The notes: a model not told the origin generated them from the letters alone. A stretch of DNA of 14,432 nucleotides from Candidatus Delongbacteria bacterium (GCA_027858795.1 JAQICF010000208.1:1-14432), one strand, 5' to 3'; numbered from the stretch's first letter, positions 6,936 through 13,733 are shown. A program made the numbers and translations.

Positions 6936-7622
6936 TTATGAGATCTTGATTTCACGGTTAAAATACAAATCTTTTAATTTTCTATCTTCCATATCTCTCA
7001 TGTTCTTGATCTCTTCATCGTATTTACCTTCTTCTACCTCTTGAACCCTGTTACCTAATTGTTCATTCTTTGGAGATAAATATTTTCCATATAATCTCTG
7101 AGCTAAAGTGGCTACATTGAACTGAACGATCTCAGCTGGACAACGAAGTGCACACAATCCACAACGAATACAGTCAAAAGAAAGATTAGCGGCTTCAGCT
7201 ATATCTCCTCTGATGATAGCTTGAACATAATCCATCACCTGAATATCCTGAGGACATGATTTTGTACACGTGTTACAAGATACACATCTAAAAACACTTG
7301 GATAAAGTTCCATGAAAGTTGACGTATCAGGTTGAAGTTCATCTAAGTTGTACGTTGGTTTTTCTGCAGGAACAAAAGGTATCTGAGCTATATACATTCC
7401 TTCAGTAACAACTGTTTGACAACCCAATCCACCTTTAAGCTTATAATCACCTCTTTCACGGTAAACTGTTGCACAAGCTCCACAATAACCTTCTCTGCAT
7501 CCTACGCCTTTTTTCAATTGGAATCCGGCATATTCAAAAGCCATTATAATGGTCGAACCATCCGGAACCATATATGACTCACCCATGATATATACTTTTA
7601 CCATTTTTTGAGTATCAGACAT
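6936..7622 (-). CDS. frdB: Fumarate reductase/succinate dehydrogenase iron-sulfur subunit, Tfr-like
   Basis: This electron-transfer subunit partners the flavoprotein. I start it at 7622, giving 228 residues, because GGAG lies 6 bases before that ATG, while an in-frame ATG at 7637 has no ribosome-binding site. The N-terminal half is a plant-type [2Fe-2S] ferredoxin domain (Cys42, 47, 50 and 68). The C-terminal half has two full CxxCxxCxxxCP sets (Cys113/116/119/123 and Cys151/154/157/161). Ordinary SdhB/FrdB proteins lack one ligand in the last set and hold a [3Fe-4S] cluster there; here the fourth cysteine is present, predicting two [4Fe-4S] clusters. Thiol:fumarate reductase TfrB and archaeal type-E SdhB show the same feature, to my knowledge. 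TfrB has an extra CCG domain at its C-terminus, which here is the separate hdrB gene directly upstream. Confidence 0.9.
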   Translation of the reverse strand: MSDTQKMVKVYIMGESYMVPDGSTIIMAFEYAGFQLKKGVGCREGYCGACATVYRERGDYKLKGGLGCQTVVTEGMYIAQIPFVPAEKPTYNLDELQPDTSTFMELYPSVFRCVSCNTCTKSCPQDIQVMDYVQAIIRGDIAEAANLSFDCIRCGLCALRCPAEIVQFNVATLAQRLYGKYLSPKNEQLGNRVQEVEEGKYDEEIKNMRDMEDRKLKDLYFNREIKIS

Positions 7623-7673
7623 AATTACTCCTAACATTATATTAATTATTTTTTTTCATTTCGATTTAATATA

Positions 7674-8576
7674 TTATAATAATTTTTTTTCTTTTAACAA
7701 TGGTCTCGGATCTATATAATTTCCATCTAACCCGATATACTCTTCTTCCAATCCTAAAGCAAGTGCTAATAATTGAGTGAAGTAGAAAACAGGCATAGTC
7801 TTAAAGTTTGGATCTTTTTCAAGAATTAGCTTTTGTCTGTTATCTAAATTGAAAGCACAAAGAGGGCATGAGGTTATTATCGCTTCCGCACCTGATTTAT
7901 ATGCATTTTCAATTATTCCTTTTGCAAGATTAACTACGATATCAGTATTATTTACTGTATGATAACTTCCACAGCATCTACTCATAGCATCCCAGGTAAT
8001 AGGATCAGCACCTACTGAAGCAACAAAATCTTCTATGATCGTTGGTGCTTCTGTATCATCAATAGCAATTTCTTTAGGTCTAAGAAGCATACACCCGTAG
8101 TAAGAGGCTATTTTAAGATCTTTTAAAGGTTTCGTGATCTTCTCAGCTATCTTATCAAAACCGATTTCCTTCATAAGCTCAAAATAATGAACTACATCAA
8201 CTTTACCTTCATAATCTTTTTCCAGATACATAAAATCATTGATAGATTTCATATCTTCAGAGTTACCCTTTACTCTTTTATTACTATTCTTCATAGTATT
8301 GAAACACATAGAACATAATATCAACATTCTATTATCATTAACTACGCCTTGCTCTGCCATTTCTTCTGCGTGAACAAAATTTCTAATAGGAGCAATATGT
8401 TTCATTAGATCATCACTGGTTAATGATGAAACTACACCGCAGCAATTCCATTTTGGCAATTCTACCATTTCTATACCGATCTTCTTACCAGCTTCAATTG
8501 CAGAAATTTCAAAATTCTTTGCAGTTGTCTTTAAAGTACATCCCGGGAAGTAAGGTATTTTTATATTATCTTTCAT
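7674..8576 (-). CDS. hdrB: Heterodisulfide reductase subunit B-like protein (two CCG domains)
   Basis: A cytoplasmic HdrB-family protein of 300 residues with both cysteine-rich CCG domains complete. The first has Cys13 (FPGC), Cys45-Cys46 (NCCG) and Cys88/Cys91 (CSMC). The second has Cys162, Cys201-Cys202 (RCCG) and Cys237/Cys240 (CPLC). In methanogen HdrB these bind two non-cubane [4Fe-4S] clusters that split the CoM-S-S-CoB disulfide. A bacterium with this gene content need not use that substrate. Lying between hdrC and the fumarate reductase iron-sulfur gene, it more likely replaces the CCG part of TfrB or the SdhE subunit of type-E enzymes, passing electrons to the reductase. An AGGA site lies about 9 bases upstream; gaps of 55 and 51 bases flank it in the operon. 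Confidence 0.9.
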   Translation of the reverse strand: MKDNIKIPYFPGCTLKTTAKNFEISAIEAGKKIGIEMVELPKWNCCGVVSSLTSDDLMKHIAPIRNFVHAEEMAEQGVVNDNRMLILCSMCFNTMKNSNKRVKGNSEDMKSINDFMYLEKDYEGKVDVVHYFELMKEIGFDKIAEKITKPLKDLKIASYYGCMLLRPKEIAIDDTEAPTIIEDFVASVGADPITWDAMSRCCGSYHTVNNTDIVVNLAKGIIENAYKSGAEAIITSCPLCAFNLDNRQKLILEKDPNFKTMPVFYFTQLLALALGLEEEYIGLDGNYIDPRPLLKEKKLL

Positions 8577-8586
8577 TTATTTTTCC

Positions 8587-8628
8587 TAAGTTATTATTTA
8601 ACTTACTCGGCACTATTTGCTTAAATAG
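8587..8628 (-). other. Two small hairpins in the hdrC-hdrB gap
   Basis: Within 55 bases between hdrC and hdrB lie two perfect but AT-rich stems: CTATTT/AAATAG (8613-8628, loop of 4) and TAAGTTA/TAACTTA (8587-8605, loop of 5). The first starts 3 bases past the hdrC stop and the second ends just before the hdrB ribosome-binding site. No T-run follows. They may tune mRNA stability or hdrB translation, or be chance in AT-rich DNA. Confidence 0.35.
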
Positions 8629-8631
8629 ATT

Positions 8632-9036
8632 TTAACTGGTGAATTTTCTAAAAGCTGAAACAACTGCTATTGAAGGCAATTCTTCTGCATCTTCTTTAGA
8701 GATATCATCAATACTAATATTGTCAATTGCCTGGCGTAACTGTGTCTGTCTTAGAGCTTCAGAAACCTTTGAAACATCAAGCAATCTGGGACATCTTACC
8801 GTACAAGTAAAACAAGAAGCACATATCCACATTGTTTTTGAATCAAGAACTTCCATTTGACCAAGCATTGTCATTCTCATGATCTGAGACGGCATAATAT
8901 CCATTTCTTCAACGAAAGGGCATCCACCTGAACAGGTTCCGCACTGATCACACATAGTTATAGTTTCACCACTTAACTTCTCAATTTGCTTTAAAAATTC
9001 AGCACCTTTATCAGTAAGTTTTATTTTCTTTGGCAT
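8632..9036 (-). CDS. hdrC: Heterodisulfide reductase subunit C-like ferredoxin protein
   Basis: HdrC carries electrons between HdrA and HdrB through two [4Fe-4S] clusters. The 134-residue protein has two clear sets, CDQCGTCSGGCP (Cys29/32/35/39) and CASCFTCTVRCP (Cys72/75/78/82), in the spacing typical of HdrC. There is no membrane segment, so it belongs with the soluble HdrABC type and not the HdrDE type. Its start overlaps the end of hdrA by 16 bases; an unusually good AGGAGG site lies inside the last hdrA codons, 4-5 bases before the ATG, so the two are translationally coupled. The C-terminal 40 residues have no motif I recognise. Confidence 0.93.
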   Translation of the reverse strand: MPKKIKLTDKGAEFLKQIEKLSGETITMCDQCGTCSGGCPFVEEMDIMPSQIMRMTMLGQMEVLDSKTMWICASCFTCTVRCPRLLDVSKVSEALRQTQLRQAIDNISIDDISKEDAEELPSIAVVSAFRKFTS

Positions 9037-11411
9037 AATACCTCCTTTACTTCTGGAGCAATTGGTTCAAATCCCTTTATTGATTCTGATATATTTGTAA
9101 CTGTATCAATGAATCTCTGTAAAGCACCTGCATTGAATTCTTCGAAGAATATTCTATCACCAGTTACCCCGGCATCGATCAATCTCTTCATGGCAGTTTC
9201 TATATTCCTTTTACCAACTTCACTTGTCCAAGGAACAGGCAGATTATTTACTTCACAATCACCTACCAGTACTGCATCTGCGCCTTTTTTGAATGCATAC
9301 ATCATTAAGTTAGGTGTTACTCTACCACTACTTGGCATTCTCATTATCCTTGTTTCACCTGTATACTTCATCTTTCTGACACCTAAGGCATCTGCTACCC
9401 GGTAAGTACAGTTGTTGTCTGCAAATACGAGAATTCTTTTTTCGTTCGCAGGCTTATACTTTAATATTGCATCGATCTGAGCATATATCTGATCTGAAGT
9501 GTATGCATGAAGATCCAGTGCTTCAGTAGGGCAACTTGCGATACAAGATCCACAACCCAGACAGAGAGCTTCAACAACTTCAGCTTTTCCATTCTTATTC
9601 ATTACAATTGCATTCTTAGGACAGTTTGTAATACATTTTTCACAACCATCACATTTTTCCTGATCAACGAATGCTAATATTGGATCTATCTTAAATTCTT
9701 TCTGTGCCAGAGTAACCATTACCCTTGCTGCTGCTGCACTTGCCTGTGCGACAGTATCCGGGATATCTTTAGGACCCTGAGCAGTACCGGCTATAAATAC
9801 ACCTTCTACGAGAGTATCAACAGGTTTGTATTTTGGATGTGCTTCTTTAAAGAAACCATCTTCACTTTTTGCCAGTTTTAAGAAATTTGCAATAGGATCT
9901 GAAGCTTTACTCAAGCCCATTCCGTTAGCTAAAACTACAAGATCAAAATCACTTTCGATCACCTGACGTGACAATGTATCTTCAACTGTAATTGAAACCT
10001 GCTTTGTAAATGGATTTTCTGTAAAATGAGAAGGCTTTCCACGAACGAACTTAATTCCCATTTTCTGAGATTTCTTATAATATTCTTCAAATCCTTTACC
10101 GAAAGCTCTTAGATCAGTATAGAATACATATATATCTGTTTCTGGTTTTGCAGCTTTTAATAAAGAAGCAAGTTTCACAGAATACATACAGCAAACTCTA
10201 GAACAATACTCTCTACCGATCTGCTCATCTCTTGAGCCAACACATTGAATGAAGGCTACTCTGTTCCCAACTTCTCTAGGAGGTTCAGGTTCACTGATGT
10301 GATCAACGATCCTTTCCATTTCCAGTGCAGAAACTACATTCTTGTATTTTCCGTAACCAAATACAGGTTTTTCAGTTGCATCATAAATATCAAATCCAGT
10401 TGAAACGATAATAGAATCAAAAATTTCTTCAATGATCTCATCTTCCTGTTCGAATGCAATTACTTTCTGAGGACAAATATCTGCACAAATATTGCAAGAT
10501 TGTCCTTCTTTGAAGTTCAAGCAAGTTTCAGGATCAATTAAATATTTGAAAGGTATAGCCAATGCTGCAGGAATATAGATCGCTTTTCTATCTATTACAC
10601 CCTGTTCCCAATAATTTCTTGTAGTCACCGGACAAGCTTGAACACATTTTTCACATGCAAGGCATTCATCCATATTTATACTATCTTTAATATATCTTGC
10701 TTTGTTTCTGATCGTTGCTTTAAAATGCAACCTGTGACCTTGTATGTTCTCTATTTCAGAATTCGTGTATAATTTTATATTCGGATGATCTTGCACATCT
10801 GACATTTTTGGAGAAATAATACAAGCTGAGCAATCTTCAGTTGGGAATGTCTTTGTAAGAACAGCCATTTTACCACCAATAGTAGGTAATTTTTCTACCA
10901 TCGTAACATCTTTTCCTGTATCTGCCAAGTCCAGTGCTGCTTGAATTCCTGCAATACCACCACCTATAATAAGAACTCTCTCGCCCATCTTCATTGTTTT
11001 CTCTATCAAAGGATGATCCAATAGAACCTTAGCAATTGAGGCATCAACAACATCTTTTGCCTTAGTTGTAGCAATTTCAGGTTCAGTTTTGTGAGTCCAA
11101 GAACAATGTTCTCTGAGATTTGCAATTTCCAATAAGTGAGGATTCAATCCACCCTTGATCATTGCTGCTTTAAAGGTCTTTTCATGAAACTGTGGAGAAC
11201 AAGCTGCCACAACTACTCTATCCAAACCTTTTACTTCAATATCATCTTTTATAAGTTTTTGTCCTGCTCCTGAACACATATGAGAGAATATCTTGATCTC
11301 AATATCTTCCCCCTTCTCTTTTCTGATATGTGCTTCTACTTTGTCAAGGTCTATTGTGTTGGATATATTACCACCACATTGACATAGATATACTCCTGTC
11401 TTTTTACCCAT
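9021..11411 (-). CDS. hdrA: Heterodisulfide reductase subunit A with fused degenerate MvhD-like domain
   Basis: HdrA is the FAD protein of soluble HdrABC and the site of electron bifurcation in methanogens. The 796 residues run: an N-terminal cysteine domain (GVYLCQCGGNIS, then AACSPQFHE, LREHCSW), FAD loop IIGGGIAGIQAALD (148-161), the HdrA signature FPTEDCSACIISPKM (189-203), a ferredoxin insert (Cys250/253/256/260, Cys297/306/309/313), FIQCVGSRD and YCSRVCC (388-408), a second FAD segment GVFIAGTAQGPKDIP, and a two-cluster ferredoxin (Cys587-597, Cys617-627). Residues about 657-772 resemble MvhD, the [2Fe-2S] link to hydrogenase or formate dehydrogenase, but only Cys668 and Cys719 of its usual cysteines remain. 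The start is the first ATG, with a weak AGGT site. It heads the hdr/frd operon; no hydrogenase, formate dehydrogenase or Flx gene lies in the window, so its electron partner is unknown. Confidence 0.95.
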   Translation of the reverse strand: MGKKTGVYLCQCGGNISNTIDLDKVEAHIRKEKGEDIEIKIFSHMCSGAGQKLIKDDIEVKGLDRVVVAACSPQFHEKTFKAAMIKGGLNPHLLEIANLREHCSWTHKTEPEIATTKAKDVVDASIAKVLLDHPLIEKTMKMGERVLIIGGGIAGIQAALDLADTGKDVTMVEKLPTIGGKMAVLTKTFPTEDCSACIISPKMSDVQDHPNIKLYTNSEIENIQGHRLHFKATIRNKARYIKDSINMDECLACEKCVQACPVTTRNYWEQGVIDRKAIYIPAALAIPFKYLIDPETCLNFKEGQSCNICADICPQKVIAFEQEDEIIEEIFDSIIVSTGFDIYDATEKPVFGYGKYKNVVSALEMERIVDHISEPEPPREVGNRVAFIQCVGSRDEQIGREYCSRVCCMYSVKLASLLKAAKPETDIYVFYTDLRAFGKGFEEYYKKSQKMGIKFVRGKPSHFTENPFTKQVSITVEDTLSRQVIESDFDLVVLANGMGLSKASDPIANFLKLAKSEDGFFKEAHPKYKPVDTLVEGVFIAGTAQGPKDIPDTVAQASAAAARVMVTLAQKEFKIDPILAFVDQEKCDGCEKCITNCPKNAIVMNKNGKAEVVEALCLGCGSCIASCPTEALDLHAYTSDQIYAQIDAILKYKPANEKRILVFADNNCTYRVADALGVRKMKYTGETRIMRMPSSGRVTPNLMMYAFKKGADAVLVGDCEVNNLPVPWTSEVGKRNIETAMKRLIDAGVTGDRIFFEEFNAGALQRFIDTVTNISESIKGFEPIAPEVKEVLCQRK

Positions 11412-11506
11412 TTACATACCTATATTTCTTAATTATTAATTCGAGTTGTATTTCAGTGTAATAAAAATGCATAAAATCCCTATTACCTTTATTTAATGAA
11501 GAAATT

Positions 11507-11535
11507 AATTTATAACCATTTATAACTTATTGCAA
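11507..11535 (-). promoter_or_regulatory. Candidate sigma-70 promoter for the hdr/frd operon
   Basis: On the minus strand, TTGCAA (11535-11530) is followed after 17 bases by TAAATT (11512-11507), or after 15 bases by TATAAA, about 95 bases upstream of the hdrA start. Matches to consensus are moderate and the region is AT-rich, so chance hits are easy. No operator-like palindrome overlaps it. Confidence 0.3.
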
Positions 11536-11595
11536 ATATTTTTTTAAGAACATTTTATCTGTATATTTAAAGCTATACATATTCAAATACATGGA

Positions 11596-11628
11596 TGTGA
11601 TTATATAGGTGTGATTATATAGGTGTGA
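11596..11628. repeat. 14-bp tandem repeat TGTGATTATATAGG
   Basis: Two exact units (11596-11609 and 11610-11623) are followed by a partial third, TGTGA (11624-11628). The repeat lies about 60 bases upstream of the candidate hdr promoter. TGTGA is also the half-site word of CRP/FNR-type sites, but here it recurs as a direct repeat with a 14-bp period, so binding by such a regulator is speculative. Confidence 0.65.
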
Positions 11629-11642
11629 CATACAATGAAAAG

Positions 11643-11746
11643 GGATGCATTTCGCATCCATTCTAATCATTCGTGTGTTTCCGTACGGGTTCAACATCTT
11701 GAACCCTGTATATTTTCAGGGCACAAGATATTGTGCCCCTACGAAC
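11643..11746. repeat. Twin-hairpin intergenic element, copy 2, with an extra leading hairpin
   Basis: The core (11683-11746) matches copy 1 at 1464-1526. Its stems are GGGTTCAA/TTGAACCC (11687-11706, loop CATC) and GGGCACAA/TTGTGCCC (11719-11738, loop GATA), with tail CTACGAAC (11739-11746). A further hairpin, GGATGC/GCATCC with loop ATTTC (11643-11659), precedes it and is not present in copy 1. As in copy 1, the tail ends 6 bases from the stop codon of the minus-strand gene next to it, here arcA. Confidence 0.85.
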
Positions 11747-11752
11747 GGACCA

Positions 11753-13009
11753 TTAATTCACCTTCCCTCTTCTTACCGGCATTGTCATACACCTGCATCC
11801 ACCACCGCCTCTCGACAGCTCTGACCCGTCAATTGTAATTACAAATTTATCATAAATCTTAGGATCTACTTTATCTGTAATAATATCTTTTGCCTTTATA
11901 ACTTCAAAACCATTTTTATTCATCTCATCAATAGTGTAAACATTCCTTCCATATCCAATCACTTGCCCCGGTGCTAAAGCAAAGAAATTTGCTCCACTAT
12001 GCCATTGCTCTCTCTCCTGAATATATGAATCTGAGTTACCTCCACAGAAGATTGGTTTCAAGTCTGTTCCAAGCTTTTTCAATGCTGTGAGAATATTATC
12101 TTCCTCGTGGATCTTAACTTTACCGTTATCAATAGAAATATGAATAGTAAGATATCTGTTAGAATCAAGTATCAGCGGTTTATAAACCATACATTTATCC
12201 TTATCCAGCATCGTAAATACCATATCAAGATGGATAAATGATTCCGGCGTATATGGTAATTCCTGAACTATTATATTACTTTTGCCTTTTTGCTTCTTCA
12301 TCTGCTGAAGAATATAATCAATGCCCTGTGTAGTTGTACGGGCACTGCTTCCGATCAATATAGTATTCTCCTTTATAACAAGAATATCCCCGCCTTCAAA
12401 TGTAATATTATCTTCGAGATTCTTAAAATTTATTGGATTGATAGTTTTAGTTTGGAATTCCGGATGATAATCAAATATTGCCTCCATTATCTGAGACTCT
12501 CTTTCTCTTACCTTATTTGCCATTCTGCTGATATGAACTGAACCAAAAATTGAAACTGACGCATCTCTGGTAAAAAAGAAATTATGTAGTGGTTTCAATG
12601 AATATCTGTCCTCATCAAGATAATTGGTCAGAGTATCTTTTTCCATTATACGACCTTCTATCAATTGTCTTGTAATTTCTTCATTCGGCTGATCTAAAAA
12701 TTCATCCATTATTTTGTTTATTTTTGAAACCTTGCATTCCTGCTTACAGATGGTAGAGATCAGGTCCTGCTTTACTTTTTCATTCGTAAGTATATCATTA
12801 AGTAGATCTGTTACTTGAAAAGTGTTTGTAAACTTTTGAAGTACTTCATTGAACTGCCTGTATTCTTTTTTTGCAACAGATAGGTTCAAAATATCACTGT
12901 ATAAAGCTCTTTCTGCATTATTGGGTGTCATATTTTCAATTTCTGGGCCCGGTGAATGTAAAATCACACCTTCAAGCTTTCCAATTTCTGAATTAACCAT
13001 TGTTTTCAT
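11753..13009 (-). CDS. arcA: Arginine deiminase
   Basis: It hydrolyses arginine to citrulline and ammonia in the cytoplasm. The 418-residue protein has the family's usual length and motifs: the N-terminal SEIGKLEGVILHSPGPE (7-23), FTRDASV (146-152, Asp149), FEGGD (204-208, Glu205), HLD (260-262), HSGANFFALAPGQVIGYGRN (337-356) and the catalytic-cysteine loop GGGGCRCMTMP, where Cys407 before MTMP is the nucleophile. The usual RGGPRC reads GGGGCRC here, adding a second cysteine two residues away. The start at 13009 has AAGGA about 8 bases upstream. No ornithine transcarbamylase, carbamate kinase or antiporter gene is near, so the rest of an arginine pathway must be elsewhere. It follows a cupin and a YkgJ-like gene, from which it is separated by a repeat. 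Confidence 0.96.
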   Translation of the reverse strand: MKTMVNSEIGKLEGVILHSPGPEIENMTPNNAERALYSDILNLSVAKKEYRQFNEVLQKFTNTFQVTDLLNDILTNEKVKQDLISTICKQECKVSKINKIMDEFLDQPNEEITRQLIEGRIMEKDTLTNYLDEDRYSLKPLHNFFFTRDASVSIFGSVHISRMANKVRERESQIMEAIFDYHPEFQTKTINPINFKNLEDNITFEGGDILVIKENTILIGSSARTTTQGIDYILQQMKKQKGKSNIIVQELPYTPESFIHLDMVFTMLDKDKCMVYKPLILDSNRYLTIHISIDNGKVKIHEEDNILTALKKLGTDLKPIFCGGNSDSYIQEREQWHSGANFFALAPGQVIGYGRNVYTIDEMNKNGFEVIKAKDIITDKVDPKIYDKFVITIDGSELSRGGGGCRCMTMPVRRGKVN

Positions 13010-13025
13010 AGTTTTTCCTTGTGTG

Positions 13026-13073
13026 CCACAGGTTGAAACCTGCGGTTATTGGGTTTCAATCCCGTTAGGATTG
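13026..13073. repeat. Twin-hairpin element overlapping the end of the YkgJ-like gene
   Basis: The first stem is CCACAGGTT/AACCTGCGG (13026-13045, one mismatch, 2-base centre) and the second CAATCC/GGATTG (13057-13073, loop CGTTA). An alternative larger fold pairs GGTTGAAACC with GGTTTCAATCC. The arrangement recalls the other twin hairpins but the stems differ and the CTACG tail is missing. The last two codons and the stop of the upstream gene (13065-13073) lie inside the element; the rest falls in the arcA leader. Confidence 0.65.
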
Positions 13074-13325
13074 TATTAGTTTCGAATATTCTTTAATTTC
13101 TTTTGTCATTTCTTTATATTTTTTTTCCTTTAAATAAAAGCAACTACCATCTTCATTTTGTTTTATAATATTTAAACCATACTCTTCTATTGTTTCAAAA
13201 CCTTCAAATTTATCGTTACTGTATAGTTCTGTTTTGTACTTTCCTGAATAGAATTCTTCTTCATTTAAATTAATCAGAAATAATTTACAACATACTCCAC
13301 ATCCATCGCAAGTTTCTTTATTCAT
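13065..13325 (-). CDS. Small YkgJ-like cysteine-cluster protein, possibly shortened
   Basis: An 86-residue protein that starts with ETCDGCGVCCKLF, the CxxCxxCC cluster (Cys6, 9, 12, 13) of the YkgJ family, thought to bind zinc or iron; the family's biochemical role is poorly known. A further Cys62 (GSCFYL) matches the next family motif. Family members usually go on with a CxxYxxRPxxCRxF segment, which is missing: after Cys62 there are only about 24 lysine-rich residues. The final codons lie in a palindromic repeat, so insertion of that repeat may have shortened the gene. The start is 1 base past the cupin stop, which implies translation coupled to the cupin. It could be a working short form or a decaying gene. 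Confidence 0.7.
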   Translation of the reverse strand: MNKETCDGCGVCCKLFLINLNEEEFYSGKYKTELYSNDKFEGFETIEEYGLNIIKQNEDGSCFYLKEKKYKEMTKEIKEYSKLIQS

Positions 13326-13326
13326 C

Positions 13327-13665
13327 CTATGATTTCACCTTGTACCTATCCACCTGCCTGAACATATCCATTACAAATGTTCTTTTCTTGAACACTGCAG
13401 AATGAAGAACTCCGTCACCAACATGATAACTGTCGCCTTTTTTGAAATTATGTACGACACCACCGATCTTTAGATCCATCTCTCCATCTAAAACCACGCC
13501 CCACTGTTCCCCGTGAGAATGTTCAGCTACTTCACCTATCGGTTCAATATCCATAAATACCATCTGATGATCAGGTCCTTGAGAAATCCAGCCACGAACA
13601 CCTTTAAAAGGAATGTCTGCTTCCGGTAAACCCAGTATCATTTCAGGAAAATTAAATTCAGCCAT
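13327..13665 (-). CDS. Single-domain cupin protein
   Basis: A 112-residue protein made of one cupin_2 beta-barrel. Motif 1 is GEVAEHSHGEQWGVVLDG (44-61) with likely metal ligands His49, His51 and Glu53 or Gln54. Motif 2 is GDSYHVGDGVLHSAV (77-91) with His88. Such proteins may be metal-dependent enzymes or small-molecule sensors; the substrate cannot be told from sequence. GGAG lies about 7 bases before the start. It is the first gene of a minus-strand run with the YkgJ-like gene and arcA, and faces the HTH regulator across a shared control region, so it may be a target of that regulator. There is no signal peptide or membrane segment. Confidence 0.88.
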   Translation of the reverse strand: MAEFNFPEMILGLPEADIPFKGVRGWISQGPDHQMVFMDIEPIGEVAEHSHGEQWGVVLDGEMDLKIGGVVHNFKKGDSYHVGDGVLHSAVFKKRTFVMDMFRQVDRYKVKS

Positions 13666-13712
13666 ATATTACTCCAACATCAAATTATTTTCGATTCTAC
13701 AATATAACAATT

Positions 13713-13733
13713 AAATTAGAAATTAGAAATTAG
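13713..13733. repeat. Heptamer tandem repeat AAATTAG x3
   Basis: Three exact 7-bp units lie between the cupin start and its candidate promoter, within the presumed 5' leader. The period is the same as that of the ACTTAYC array at 3092-3132, but the sequence is unrelated. It could reflect simple slippage in AT-rich DNA. Confidence 0.6.

Larger units (their letters stand above)
11412..11752. other. Gene-free region between hdrA and arcA
   Basis: These 341 bases hold no convincing gene on either strand. The hdrA-proximal part (11412-11580) is strongly AT-rich and is where the promoter of the hdr/frd genes must lie unless they are read from arcA. The middle has the 14-bp tandem repeat (11596-11628), and the arcA-proximal part has a small hairpin and the second twin-hairpin element. 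No classic terminator with a T-run follows arcA. Confidence 0.7.

Noticed and set aside
5240..7622. Ordinary membrane-bound succinate dehydrogenase
   Set aside because: There is no SdhC/SdhD or cytochrome b gene, the covalent-FAD His is missing, the last cluster site has four cysteines, and hdrBCA are directly adjacent.
7623..7637. Longer start for the iron-sulfur subunit at 7637
   Set aside because: That ATG has no ribosome-binding site, whereas GGAG is correctly spaced before the ATG at 7622.
9109..9405. Plus-strand open frame of 98 codons inside hdrA
   Set aside because: It is antisense to the MvhD-like domain, has no ribosome-binding site and no recognisable domain.
11635..11838. Plus-strand open frame of 67 codons covering the twin-hairpin copy 2
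   Set aside because: Most of it is the palindromic repeat plus antisense arcA; composition is that of noncoding sequence and no ribosome-binding site is seen.
13050..13078. GTTTCAATCCC word that resembles the end of some CRISPR repeats
   Set aside because: There is a single copy with no regularly spaced repeats or cas genes; it is explained by the twin-hairpin element.
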